This document shows, one piece after another, positions 1 through 7,962 of a stretch of 64,000 bases of DNA. The stretch covers positions 1 to 64,000 of the forward strand of contig PLWZ01000066.1 of the NCBI GenBank assembly GCA_003151235.1, in the 5' to 3' direction. Numbering within the stretch: position 1 is the first letter of the stretch; each line of letters opens with the position of its first letter. Source of the stretch: Acidimicrobiaceae bacterium (GTDB lineage: Bacteria > Actinomycetota > Acidimicrobiia > Acidimicrobiales > RAAP-2). Under the pieces are notes generated by a model. That model was given only the letters and a program-made list of their open reading frames with translations. It did not search any database and was not told the DNA's origin. The translations under genes and the position numbers were made by a program.

Positions 1-265
1 TGAAAGCCCGGTCCAGGCGCATGAGGGTTCCTCGGCAGACCGTCACCCCGAACCTCAAGATGTCGGGGCGGACCGAGCGAAGTTGGGTCAGTTCCTTGGT
101 CTGGTCGAAGTATGAGACCGAACGCTGGTTCCACTTCCAGGACCCTCGGCGTTCTTCCAGGGCGGCGTTGTAGAGCTCTCGCTGGAGTTCGCGCAGGCAC
201 TCGATCGCGGCCAGTTGCCGGCTCGTCGGCTGAAGCAGGAACTTGTAGGTCCGAGAGCGAGCCAC
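1..265 (-). pseudogene. TnpB/OrfB-type transposase, N-terminal part (cut by window edge)
   Basis: A GTG-initiated minus-strand frame of about 88 codons runs off the left edge. It reads RTYKFLLQPTSRQ near residue 5, then YNAALEERRGSWKW and LTQLRSVRPD, ending in TLMRLDRAF. This is the N-terminal helix-turn-helix pattern of IS200/IS605-family OrfB (TnpB), the RNA-guided nuclease of these elements. The RuvC and zinc-finger parts would lie outside the window, so whether the gene is intact cannot be judged; type is given as pseudogene only because the frame is incomplete here. No TnpA gene is visible on this side, so it could be a stand-alone TnpB copy. The family call rests on motif memory. Confidence 0.75.
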
Positions 266-516
266 GGGCCGAACGTATGGCCAGGGTGTAACGCCGAGTG
301 GGGTTCAAACTGACCCAACACCGTATTTCGCACCAGCTCGCCCCTGGTCCTGATGGCGGTGCCGGAAGGCTCCCTCCCCTCCCCGGCCCGGCCCGGCGCG
401 GCCGCGAAGTGGATCGGCCAGAATGCTCGGGATCTGGCCGGCCTGTTCGGCCCTGGGCCACGTTCGGAGCAAACCGCCATGTTGAGCACCGACACCGGCA
501 GAGAGACGGTGGGAAG

Positions 517-1143
517 TTGAATCCCGAGACCCACCGCCTCGGTGTCGTCCTGTTCGAGGGTTTTGAACTTCTGGACGTCTTCGGCCCACTTGAGCTGTTC
601 GGCCGCCTGCCAGGTCGATTTCGGATCGACGTTGTCGGCCCGACGGCAGGTCCGGCGCAAAGCGCCCAGGGCCCACGTGCGGTCGCGGACCACGCCTACA
701 GCGACGCCCCGTTCTGCGACATCGTCCTCGTACCCGGGGGAATCGGCACGCGTCGCCTGGTGGAGGATCAGGCGTTCCTGGGCTGGCTGAGGGACTGGTC
801 GTCAAACGCCGGGTACGTCACGTCGGTCTGCACGGGATCGGGCCTCCTGGCCGCCGCCGGCCTGCTCGACGGCTTTCGGGCGACATCCAACAAGCGCGCC
901 TTTGGCTGGGCGAGCGCCCAGGGCCGTGACGTCGAGTGGGTACCCGAGGCCCGTTGGGTGGAGGACCGGAACCGATGGACCTCGTCTGGGGTTGCCGCGG
1001 GGATGGACATGGCCCTCGCGCTGATCGCTCACCTATACGGCGAGGAGCTCGCGGTCGAGTCAGCCGACGCCGTGGAGTACGAATGGCATCGCGATCCCAC
1101 TTGGGACCCCTTCGCGGCAAAGAACGGGCTCGCACCAGGCTGA
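517..1143 (+). CDS. DJ-1/PfpI family protein, isonitrile-hydratase-like
   Basis: Predicted 208-residue cytosolic protein of the class I glutamine-amidotransferase-like superfamily. It has an acidic residue at position 17 (EGFELLDVFGP), the VLVPGG loop near 70-75, and the nucleophile elbow TSVCTGSGLLAAAG with Cys105. Family members include isonitrile hydratases and regulators of the AraC/GlxA type, but no C-terminal AraC domain is present here. A TTG start is chosen because a purine-rich GAGAGA lies about 10 bases upstream and homology-like sequence begins at once; the longer open frame back to 298 is low-complexity. It faces the 1165-1440 gene tail to tail. The substrate is unknown. Confidence 0.8.
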   Translation: MNPETHRLGVVLFEGFELLDVFGPLELFGRLPGRFRIDVVGPTAGPAQSAQGPRAVADHAYSDAPFCDIVLVPGGIGTRRLVEDQAFLGWLRDWSSNAGYVTSVCTGSGLLAAAGLLDGFRATSNKRAFGWASAQGRDVEWVPEARWVEDRNRWTSSGVAAGMDMALALIAHLYGEELAVESADAVEYEWHRDPTWDPFAAKNGLAPG

Positions 1144-1164
1144 GGATGCCCCCTGGCGGGGTGC

Positions 1165-1440
1165 TCAGCCCTCGATCTGGTTGTGCACGGTTGCGATCAT
1201 CGGCTCGCTCGGCTCAACGCCGATCTCGGCGAGGACCGGCATCAGGGCCGAACCGAAGGCCTCGAAGTCTTCCTGGGTCTCCCAGATGTCGAACACCTGC
1301 AGCTGACCCTCGGTTTCGAGGGCGACGTGGAAGTTACGCCCCTTCGGCGCTCCGGCGCCGTTAGCTTCCAGCCGCTTGATGGCTTCGTCGTACTTCTCGG
1401 TCGTGAGCCCGACAAAGGGGAAATAGATCCCGAGCGCCAT
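1165..1440 (-). CDS. 91-residue dimeric alpha/beta-barrel-like protein, copy A
   Basis: Small protein starting MALGIYFPFVGLTTEKYDE and containing KGRNFHVALETEG, FDIWETQEDFEAFG and a C-terminal MIATVHNQIEG. The alternation of strands and an amphipathic helix, and the size, resemble ferredoxin-like ABM or stress-response barrel domains; I do not recognise a named family. The ATG follows a GGAGAGGG ribosome site. A second intact copy with about three quarters of residues identical by eye lies at 5406-5681 and a remnant at 2372-2482. A function in small-molecule oxidation or stress response is only a guess. Confidence 0.7.
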   Translation of the reverse strand: MALGIYFPFVGLTTEKYDEAIKRLEANGAGAPKGRNFHVALETEGQLQVFDIWETQEDFEAFGSALMPVLAEIGVEPSEPMIATVHNQIEG

Positions 1441-1582
1441 GATGTACCAACCCTCTCCGCGCAAAGACGCGATCTTCGGTGAAGCAACGAGAGGGCGACG
1501 GTATCGGACGGGCGCGGGGTCCGCAACGGGTGTTTCGTGACGGTTTTTTACGGCTTGGGCGCAGACTCGGACGAACCAGCCT

Positions 1583-1778
1583 CTATCGCGCCGCCGCCGC
1601 GGGCTGTGGTTCAGCGCTGCACAGGTTGGCGAGCAGCTGATTCGCGACTTGCTCGAATCGTCCGATGTCGCCGAATGGTCGCGCCACCAGCATGCCCCTT
1701 CGAGGCTGCTGGCGATCATTCGCGCGGTCTCTGTCGGAGTTCCCGTGAACTCGAGGGTCCCGGTGTCCCGACCTCGCG
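1583..1778 (-). pseudogene. TetR-family regulator C-terminal remnant, frameshifted
   Basis: Two minus-strand frames joined by one frameshift near 1712 read TPTETARMIASSLEGA and then GMLVARPFGDIGRFEQVANQLLANL before a stop. This matches the closing helices of TetR repressors, where a SLEGA.LVAR motif is followed by the last helix. No DNA-binding N-terminal part is seen upstream, where a DUF1059-like frame occupies the other strand. It looks like the tail of a decayed repressor. Compare the intact regulator at 2671-3246, which ends with the similar ASIEGALLLARAKRD. Confidence 0.5.
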
Positions 1779-1927
1779 TCAAGACCCGGGTCACCATTGC
1801 CGGCACCGAGGATGAATTCCTTGACTCGGCGACGGCGCACGCGGTGGCCAAGCACGGCCATAAGGACACCTCGGAGCTTCGCAAGATGATCCGTTCGGGA
1901 TTGGAGGACGTTCCTTCTCCGGCGTGA
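1745..1927 (+). CDS. DUF1059-like small protein, probably N-terminally truncated
   Basis: A 60-codon frame with a GTG start and a GGAG site five bases upstream. Its C-terminal half reads GTEDEFLDSATAHAVAKHGHKDTSELRKMIRSGLED, close to the DUF1059 pattern (EEELL..A.EHA...HG..DT.ELR). The N-terminal metal-site cysteines usual for DUF1059 are missing and that region overlaps the TetR remnant on the other strand. I therefore favour a remnant over a working gene. Confidence 0.4.
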   Translation: MNSRVPVSRPRVKTRVTIAGTEDEFLDSATAHAVAKHGHKDTSELRKMIRSGLEDVPSPA

Positions 1928-1946
1928 GCAGCCCCGGGACTGACTG

Positions 1947-2324
1947 TCAGTCGACCCGACCACGGGGACGAGATTCCTCAAAGGCCTGACGCATGCGCAC
2001 GGCCACGAGCTTCTCGACGATTGCCTTCGGGAGCGGTTGGTCGATGGGGAATTGGAGCGTCCCCTTCGACGCCTTGTACTGGGCCAGTTCCCTCCGAAGC
2101 TCCGGGATCACCGACCCACTGTGTGGGAAGTAGCTCAGGTGATTCTTGAATGCTGCAAAGCCCGCAATCGCCTTCCCTCGGACCTTGAAGGTAGGCATCG
2201 CGTATGAGATGCACTGCTCGGCCTCGGGAATGATGGCGAGGATGCTGTGACGAAGGGCCCGCAACGTCGATTGCTTCGGTTCCTCCAACGCCGCCAAATA
2301 CGCGTCTACTTCATCCCGGGACAC
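1947..2324 (-). CDS. DUF1801 / YdhG-like protein
   Basis: A 125-residue protein with the DUF1801 signature: a helical start (VSRDEVDAYLAALEE), ISYAMPTFKVRGKAIAGFAAFKNHLSYFPHSGSVIPEL in the middle, and KGTLQFPIDQPLP followed by a helix with KLVAVRM. Members include the Bacillus FrataxIn-like iron chaperone YdhG and many uncharacterised cytosolic proteins. GTG is the first usable start that keeps the whole domain; no ATG exists nearby. A short remnant of the 91-residue barrel family lies immediately upstream. Confidence 0.8.
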   Translation of the reverse strand: MSRDEVDAYLAALEEPKQSTLRALRHSILAIIPEAEQCISYAMPTFKVRGKAIAGFAAFKNHLSYFPHSGSVIPELRRELAQYKASKGTLQFPIDQPLPKAIVEKLVAVRMRQAFEESRPRGRVD

Positions 2325-2371
2325 TTCGTCAGTTTCGACGGGCGTTTCCCCGCGGTCAAGAGGTTGAAGGC

Positions 2372-2482
2372 TCACCCCCGGGTGACGTTGTGGACGGTGG
2401 CCACCATGAGATCTTTCAGTTCGACGCCGAGTGCGGCGAGGATCGGGATGAGGGCGGTCCCAACCGCACCGAAGGCTTCCTG
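2372..2482 (-). pseudogene. Remnant of the 91-residue barrel-like protein (third copy)
   Basis: Reading backwards from a TGA stop, one frame gives QEAFGAVGTALIPILAALGV then ELKDLMVATVHNVTRG. This aligns along its whole length with the last third of the two intact copies (DFEAFGSALMPVLAEIGVE... and DFDAFGPTLMPILTELGVG...). Nothing similar is found upstream in any frame, so two thirds of the gene are gone. Confidence 0.65.
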
Positions 2483-2670
2483 TGAACCGATCGACGGCAT
2501 TGGCACGTCTGTCCTGGTGTTCGAGACGAAGGACCACGCTGAGGCAGCAGCCCAGAATCAGCATCCCTCCGATGCCCGGAGTCGTACCTCTCGATGTGAC
2601 AATCCGTGAAGTTGTCGCGCACGTCTGAGTGGTCCAATCGCTGCCCTTCACTACCCAACCTTCAGACCTA

Positions 2671-3246
2671 TCACGGCACTCTCCCGCGAAGTAAAGCGGC
2701 CAGTTCGGAACCAACCGTACGAAGGGGCTCGGCGTCCCGTTTGGCGCGGGCGAGAAGCAGGGCCCCCTCGATGCTCGCCAATATCAATGTGGCGAGCGAC
2801 TCGGCCTCTCTAAGGGCGATCCTTCGAGCGACGATTGCATCGGTGAGCGCGCCGTGCCATCCGGAGAGCACACCTGCGCAGGCGCCGGCGAGCCTTTCGG
2901 AGGTGTGTGCAGTCTCAAGGGCTACCGTGGCCACGGGACAGCCGTCCGACCAACCGCTTGATTCGAGTTCGGCTGCGGCAAGCGTTGCCCATTGCTCTAC
3001 GAACTTGGCCGGGTGAGTGTCGGCTAACCCAGCGCGCAGCAGCCGTTCGTAGTGAGCTCCGGCCAGCGTGACCGCTTCGGCCGCCAACTGCTCTTTGCCG
3101 CCGGGGAAGTGATGGGCCTGTGATCCCCATGGCGTATTGCTTTCGGCGACAACCTGGCGCCAGCCCGTCGCGGAGTAGCCGTGCCTTCGGAGAAGGCGGG
3201 CAGTCGTGCGCAACATGCGCTGGCGAGTGTCGGTCGATCTGGGCAC
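2671..3246 (-). CDS. TetR family regulator, LmrA/YxaF-like
   Basis: A 191-residue regulator with an N-terminal helix-turn-helix (residues 5-50: RQRMLRTTARLLRRHGYSATG, then HHFPGGKEQL). The ligand domain contains SSGWSDGCPVATVALETA, typical of the LmrA/YxaF subgroup that controls drug- or flavonoid-responsive genes. It is transcribed away from the broken alcohol dehydrogenase at 3324, with a 77-base intergenic region holding palindromes. That places it as the likely repressor of itself and the dehydrogenase. Confidence 0.9.
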   Translation of the reverse strand: MPRSTDTRQRMLRTTARLLRRHGYSATGWRQVVAESNTPWGSQAHHFPGGKEQLAAEAVTLAGAHYERLLRAGLADTHPAKFVEQWATLAAAELESSGWSDGCPVATVALETAHTSERLAGACAGVLSGWHGALTDAIVARRIALREAESLATLILASIEGALLLARAKRDAEPLRTVGSELAALLRGRVP

Positions 3247-3272
3247 AAGAAGACCACCCTACGAGTTGACAG

Positions 3273-3302
3273 GACGATCGTCATAGTAGGACACTCGTCC
3301 TA
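3273..3302. promoter_or_regulatory. Two palindromes in the TetR/ADH divergent promoter
   Basis: The gap between the divergent genes contains GACGATCGTC (3273-3282, perfect palindrome) and TAGGAC-ACTC-GTCCTA (3287-3302, six-base arms). A TTGACA hexamer lies at 3266-3271. Such sites are the usual shape of TetR operators, so these probably bind the regulator at 2671-3246. Confidence 0.5.
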
Positions 3303-3323
3303 TAACGACTCCTGGGAGGGTCC

Positions 3324-4354
3324 GTGCAGCGACTCGTACTCGACGGTACCGCCAAGGTCCATTGGGAGGAGGTCGACGATCCAGCCCCTCCAGGTCCAGA
3401 TGCAGCACTCGTGCGCCCCGTGATCATCGCCACATGCGATCTGGACGTTGCCGTTCTGCGTGGCCGCTATCCGCTCGAGGGGCCGTACCCCTTCGGGCAC
3501 GAAGGCATCGTTGCCGACACTCGGTCGCCGTCGGCGACCGAGTGTCGGCCTTTGTGAGTGGCGACCGAGTCGTCCTGCCGTTTCAGATCTCCTGCGGCGC
3601 TTGCGACGCGTGCCGCCGAGGCCGCACCGGCAACTGCGCTTCTCACCCTCGGATGTCAACCTATGGCCTCGGCACGATGGGTGGTCTTGAGTGGGGAGGG
3701 CTCCTGGCCGACTTTGCCCTTGTTCCACACGCGGACGCCATGCTCGTGAAGCTTCCTCAGAGGATCGATCCGATCGCCGTCGCAAGTGCCAGTGACAATC
3801 TTCCGGATGCCTGGCGAACCGTCGGTCCACAACTTGCCGCTGATCCAGCAGCCGAGGTACTCGTGATCGGCGGTGATGCGGGACCGAATTCGATTGGGTT
3901 GTACGCGGCTGGGTTGGCCATAGCGCTGGGTGCAGCGGGGGTCACATACTTGGACCACCAATCTGACCGACTGTCGGTAGCCGCCGCCCTTGGTGCCGAG
4001 GTGATAGACGGACCGCCACCTCGAAAGGTAGGTTCGTTCCCGATCACGGTTGACGCCAGCGGCTCGGCTGTTGGGCTGAGATGCGCCCTTAACAGCGCGT
4101 CGTTCGACGGCACCTGCACGAGCCCTTCGGTCTACCTCGAGGACCCCCCGCTCCCGATGTTCTCCATGTACTCGCGGTGTTGCACCCTGCACACCGGTCG
4201 GGCCCATGTACGCCCCGCCATCCCACTAATCCTCGATCTTGTTGAGAGGGGCTTCGATCCATCGATCGTCACTTCGGTTGTCGTACCGAAAGATGACGCT
4301 GTCGAGGCCCTTTCCCATCCACAAATGAAGATGGTGATCGACTGTCGACCATGA
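3324..4354 (+). pseudogene. Zinc-type alcohol dehydrogenase, frameshifted
   Basis: A medium-chain dehydrogenase split over two frames. The first part, from 3324, starts MQRLVLDGTAKVHWEEVDD and reaches the catalytic zinc motif FGHEG. The second, in the +1 frame after about 3525, gives VAVGDRVSAF, the structural-zinc cysteine loop SCGACDACRRGRTGNC, a Rossmann segment (VLVIGGDAG) and the C-terminal domain to 4354. Together they make a near full-length protein of about 340 residues. The frame break coincides with the 17-bp inverted repeat at 3513-3549. Either the gene is dead or this is an assembly error; the rest is well preserved, so the loss would be recent. Confidence 0.75.
3513..3549. repeat. 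Perfect 17-bp inverted repeat at the ADH frameshift
   Basis: The left arm GCCGACACTCGGTCGCC (3513-3529) is the exact complement of 3533-3549, with a three-base centre. The right arm encodes conserved VGDRVSA residues of the dehydrogenase, while the left arm sits where the reading frame is lost. The left arm therefore looks like an inverted copy of the right arm. Confidence 0.9.
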
Positions 4355-4488
4355 TGTGGTCGAGCTTCTCGAGTTGGGCGATCGTCACGACATTGACCTC
4401 GACCTGAGGCCACTTGGGCCCTACACCGAATCGGGCCACATTCGCTGATTCGGCGTGTGGCATGACGACGACAGTCGCAGCACACGAG

Positions 4489-5055
4489 CTATGAGCTGGC
4501 TTCGCAGCCCCACGATCCGGTGAGATGGATCGTCCCCTTACCCGGCTTGCCACTAAAGCTCTGGTCGGGTACGAGCAAGATCTTGAGGCTTCCCGAGGTG
4601 GGGGTGATAGTGAGGACCCCGCTCTTGGAGGCCCAGTAGTAATCCGTGGTGCCATTGCTGCTCTGAAGTACCACGGAGACCCCATTACCGGTCAGCCCGC
4701 CGAATTTGTTGAAGGTCCCCCCGTTCTTCTGCTTTCCAAGGTTGTTGACGTTGACCGTCCATTCGTCAGAGCTCGAGCCCCTGAGCTTGCTCGAGAACGC
4801 GAACTGGCCTCCGTATCCGCCAACCGACTCGCAAGGGCCATTGCTCTGAGTCAAGGTGCCCTGCACTGCGCCGCTGAACTTGAAAGTCGTTGTGCTGGGA
4901 GACGTCGATGCGTGAGCGACTGCCGGCACGCTCAACAGTGCAAGCGCCCCCACACCCACAGCCATTCCGAGATAGGCGCGCTTGCGTAACCCGTGTCGGC
5001 TGGCGGGGAAATCAGAGATGGACAGTGCCCTGAAGGTCCGTCGCACGAGAGTCAT
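4489..5055 (-). CDS. Exported protein of unknown function
   Basis: A 188-residue protein with a long N-terminal signal: basic stretch, then a hydrophobic core near residues 30-46 (AVGVGALALLSVPAVA) and a probable AHA cleavage site. The mature part is rich in Gly, Ser and Thr, strand-like (FKFSGAVQGTL, TIHLTGSWGC), with two cysteines near its start and end that could form a disulfide. No family recognised. The 134 bases between it and the dehydrogenase contain a coding-like minus frame (MPHAESANVARFGVGPKWP) without a clear start, perhaps another remnant. Confidence 0.7.
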   Translation of the reverse strand: MTLVRRTFRALSISDFPASRHGLRKRAYLGMAVGVGALALLSVPAVAHASTSPSTTTFKFSGAVQGTLTQSNGPCESVGGYGGQFAFSSKLRGSSSDEWTVNVNNLGKQKNGGTFNKFGGLTGNGVSVVLQSSNGTTDYYWASKSGVLTITPTSGSLKILLVPDQSFSGKPGKGTIHLTGSWGCEASS

Positions 5056-5405
5056 CTTTGGGTCCCTCCAGGGGTCGATCCGGCAGCAGCACCCGCAACG
5101 GGACCCTATTCGACTTCTCGATATCGAACACTGGCCCGTTCACGGCCTTGACCAGCGGGCTCGCCGCCCCGAGTTCCTGGTTGGGGAGATCAAGGTCGAG
5201 TGACGATCGCCTACGCGGAGCAGCGGTACCACCTTCCGGCTTTGAGCGCCGGGACACCGTTCCTGCGAGCGCTCGATTCATTGCTGAGCGAGTGATGCCT
5301 CTCGTAGTTCTTTCGTCTCGTCTGCGGTAGGCACCGATGGAGGTTTTCTCGAGTCGTGGCGATGTACCTTCCCGCACCGATGCCAGCCGCAGTCGATGGC
5401 CAGAC
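5056..5405. other. 350-base stretch without a recognised gene
   Basis: Open frames here are short and look like chance. One minus frame (about 5060-5205, reading PLVKAVNGPVFDIEKSNRV) has GC-rich third positions but no start codon or family match. It may be a remnant or the leader of the exported protein. Confidence 0.4.
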
Positions 5406-5681
5406 TCAGCCTTGGATCACGTTGTGCACTTGGGCGACCATCGGCTCCTTCAGCCCGACACCCAACTCGGTGAGGATCGGCATAAGAGTCGGCCCGAACG
5501 CATCGAAATCTTCCTGCGACTCCCAGATGTCGAAGACTTGGATCTCACCGTTCGATTCGAGCGCGACGTGGAAGGTTCGCCCCTTGGGAGCCCCCGCACC
5601 GGCTGCATCGAGCTGCTTGATCGCGCTCTCATACTTATCCTGCGTGAATCCCTCGTGTACGAAATAGATTCCAAGTGCCAT
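5406..5681 (-). CDS. 91-residue dimeric alpha/beta-barrel-like protein, copy B
   Basis: Starts MALGIYFVHEGFTQDKYES and contains KGRTFHVALESNG, FDIWESQEDFDAFG and MVAQVHNVIQG; it is the same length as copy A at 1165-1440, without gaps. An AGGTGCACC sequence precedes the ATG. The 292 bases to the next gene hold nothing recognisable. The paralogs flank the decayed region, as if the gene had been duplicated during the rearrangements. Biochemical role unknown. Confidence 0.7.
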   Translation of the reverse strand: MALGIYFVHEGFTQDKYESAIKQLDAAGAGAPKGRTFHVALESNGEIQVFDIWESQEDFDAFGPTLMPILTELGVGLKEPMVAQVHNVIQG

Positions 5682-5973
5682 GGTGCACCTACTCTTTCTG
5701 CGCTTGCGGCGCGTTTCGTTATGGGTTGTCGGAAGCGAGTTCGACTGGCAACGGGTGTGAACCGGGCAAATGGTGAGGCTTTCCAACGTCAACAGAAGGT
5801 CTGGCCCCGACCGCCGCTCACGGCGATACTGCCCTGTAGAGCCGCTGGGGTGGTCATGTCGGTCCGCATGTCGAAGGTTGGTTGGCTTCGGTGATTCTTG
5901 TCCCCGAACGACACTTCGGGCTATCGCCTCGACTCCAGAGGGCCTCCAGGACACCGACGATTCATCGAAAAGC

Positions 5974-6267
5974 TTAGGGGAGCATGACGTACGTGCGCTG
6001 CACCAGGGGCTGACCCAGACCCGCCAGGACTTTTTCAAGATGCCCCGTCTCGACAATACGCTCGCCGAAGGCGGCGTCGTGGACCTCGGAGGAAGTCCAA
6101 CGCTGGACGAAGGTGAAAGACAGCTCGTCATCCTGGTCTCTGTAGAGATCGAAGGATTCACAGCCATCGGCCCCTCGCATGCGGTTCCGGCCTTCGATCA
6201 GGAGTGGTTCGAGTGTGCTCTGCTGACCCGGAGCGGCATGAAACTCCGTGATGTGCGTGATACTCAT
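5974..6267 (-). CDS. Antibiotic biosynthesis monooxygenase (ABM) domain protein
   Basis: A 97-residue single-domain protein: ITEFHAAPGQQSTLEPLLIEG, GCESFDLYRDQDDELSFTFVQRWTS and a last strand ending RTYVMLP. This is the ABM ferredoxin-like fold, usually a homodimer and sometimes a cofactor-free monooxygenase of quinones or heme. Its start codon overlaps the stop of the mycothiol-type enzyme at 6267-7019, so the two are translated as a pair. Confidence 0.85.
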   Translation of the reverse strand: MSITHITEFHAAPGQQSTLEPLLIEGRNRMRGADGCESFDLYRDQDDELSFTFVQRWTSSEVHDAAFGERIVETGHLEKVLAGLGQPLVQRTYVMLP

Positions 6268-7019
6268 CAGAACGGCACCTCCGTCGCGAGTAGTCCGGTA
6301 CCGGGTTGGCGGGAACCAACCGTCATGCAGAAATCGAGAGCGTCGAGTTCAAGCTGTTCTCCGTGATCGCCGGCTTGCCACTGGCCACCAGCGGTACCGG
6401 TCAGTGTCAGCGAGAAGGGCCGGCCATGGCGGTGACCCCATTCGGCAACGACATCGTCGACCAGGCGGCCGTCATGCGCCTCCGTAAGCACCATTGCCGT
6501 CCCGGTGGCCCGGCTGATGTCGAGTCGGTGCATCCACGTATCGCGGGTGAAAATCTTGTCGACCAGGAAGCCGAATCGCCACTTCTCGGCGTCGAAGGGT
6601 GGGTCCTGCTTCATGCGGACGATGTGACGGACCAGACCCGGTGTCCGACGACGGGCTTTGACCGCCTTGGGAGCGACCGACGCAAGACGGGTGACAATCG
6701 CCTCGGGCGTCATCGACGCACGCTCGGCGACTTGTGCCGCGGTCATAGCATCGATCATCTTTCCGCCTGATCTTTTGCTTGCCGCTCGGAAGTCATGAGC
6801 GAACTGGCGCATGGAAGCTTGCGCCTCAGCCATGCCCAGCACGTGGGAGGCCATGGCACGCACGTCCCAGAGCTCGCAGACCGTGGGTTGTCGCCAGTCC
6901 TCCGCCGACAGGCTACCCAGCTGCTCCACCATGCGGGCGAATTCGGTCTCGGCCAACCCCATGGCTTCCTTGTGCCCCAAGGGAGTGTCGATCGTCTTGC
7001 CGGCCGTTGCTGCGTCCAT
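6267..7019 (-). CDS. Maleylpyruvate isomerase family, mycothiol-dependent enzyme
   Basis: A 250-residue DinB/MDMPI-fold protein. Helix 1 carries EFARMVEQLGSLSAEDWRQPTVCELWDVRAMASHVLGM, with the His of the three-ligand metal site. RDTWMHRLDISRATG supplies the second metal-binding helix, and a C-terminal SCP2-like beta portion follows (FSLTLTGTAGGQWQAG). Family members isomerise maleylpyruvate or use mycothiol as co-substrate, which fits an actinobacterium. It is divergent from a TetR gene across 61 bases, which likely regulates it. Confidence 0.85.
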   Translation of the reverse strand: MDAATAGKTIDTPLGHKEAMGLAETEFARMVEQLGSLSAEDWRQPTVCELWDVRAMASHVLGMAEAQASMRQFAHDFRAASKRSGGKMIDAMTAAQVAERASMTPEAIVTRLASVAPKAVKARRRTPGLVRHIVRMKQDPPFDAEKWRFGFLVDKIFTRDTWMHRLDISRATGTAMVLTEAHDGRLVDDVVAEWGHRHGRPFSLTLTGTAGGQWQAGDHGEQLELDALDFCMTVGSRQPGTGLLATEVPF

Positions 7020-7080
7020 GAGGCCACCTCAGTATTCCGAACAGTGTCAGGAGTCTCGCGCCACATTCGGATAAGATCAA

Positions 7081-7683
7081 GTGGTGGCCGAGAGGACTGC
7101 CGTTGAACCGCGTCGAGATCGCCGGCACGCGCGCCATCAGGCCACCAAGCGGGAGATCCTCGATGCGGCCTGGAAGATGGTGCGGGCCGACGGCCTCAAC
7201 GCCCTCTCCTTGCGGGCACTGGCCCGTGTGGTCGATATGGAGCCCCAATCGCTCTACACGTACTTCGCTTCAAAGCATTCGGTCTACGACCACCTCTTTG
7301 CGGATGGCAACCGCGAGCTGCTGGCTCGCTTCGACCGGCTTGAGGTCAGCGACGACGTCCGCCGCGCCCTGCGCGCCGTTGCCCACGTCTTTGTGACCTT
7401 TGCAGCAGAAGATCAGGCGCGTTACGAACTGCTTTTCCTGCGCACGATTCCAGACTTCGAGCCATCACCAGAGTCCTATGCAGTCGCACTCGAGGTCTTC
7501 AATCGGGGCCGTTCCATCCTCACCGGCGTGGGACTCGACAATCCCGAGGACTTTGATCTCTGGACCGCACTCGTTTCGGGTTTGTCGAGCCAGCAGCTGG
7601 CCAACGATCCCGGTGGTGATCGCTACATCAGGCTGATCGACAACGCTGTTGCGATGTTTGAAGAGCACATGTTCGGCCGCTAG
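7081..7683 (+). CDS. TetR family regulator with WHG-type C-terminal domain
   Basis: About 200 residues. The helix-turn-helix spans roughly residues 20-65 (KREILDAAWKMVRADGLNALSLRALARVVDMEPQSLYTYFASKHSVYDH). The C-terminal part (ARYELLFLRTIPDFEPS) resembles the WHG/TetR_C_33 ligand domain. GTG codons at 7081 and 7084 are both possible starts. A TAAGAT hexamer at 7072-7077 would put a transcription start near 7084, so the message may be leaderless. It is the likely controller of the divergent 6267-7019 operon. Confidence 0.9.
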   Translation: MVAERTAVEPRRDRRHARHQATKREILDAAWKMVRADGLNALSLRALARVVDMEPQSLYTYFASKHSVYDHLFADGNRELLARFDRLEVSDDVRRALRAVAHVFVTFAAEDQARYELLFLRTIPDFEPSPESYAVALEVFNRGRSILTGVGLDNPEDFDLWTALVSGLSSQQLANDPGGDRYIRLIDNAVAMFEEHMFGR

Positions 7684-7854
7684 GGCGTGAGGGGCGTCGA
7701 CTACTGCGGGGCTGCCATCGCGATATTCATCGAAATGAAGCTGGTGTTGCCAGGCTGGCCCGGGGCGCAGGATCCCGAATCAGGGCAATTGCGCATGCGG
7801 TCGGCACTCAAATTGGTTCGTCTAGCTGCTACGACGCCAGTAAAGGCCAAGTAG

Positions 7855-7927
7855 CACCCCCAACGGGATTCGAACCCGTGTTACCGCCTTGAAAGGGCGG
7901 CGTCCTAGGCCGCTAGACGATGGGGGC
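7855..7927 (-). tRNA. tRNA-Glu (anticodon TTC)
   Basis: The reverse strand folds into a full cloverleaf: acceptor GCCCCCA pairing with TGGGGGT, anticodon arm CCGCC-CTTTCAA-GGCGG with TTC, and T arm ACGGG-TTCGAAT-CCCGT. CCA is not encoded. It lies directly downstream of the ctaA stop, on the same strand. Confidence 0.95.
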
Positions 7928-7962
7928 AGGATCGAACGGGCTGTTCGGTAGGAGCCAAGTTA

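Noticed and set aside
7034-7072. TCCGAA ... TTCGGA inverted pair between the divergent TetR and mycothiol-type genes
   Set aside because: The arms are short and about 22 bases apart, too far for a normal TetR operator; not reported as a site.
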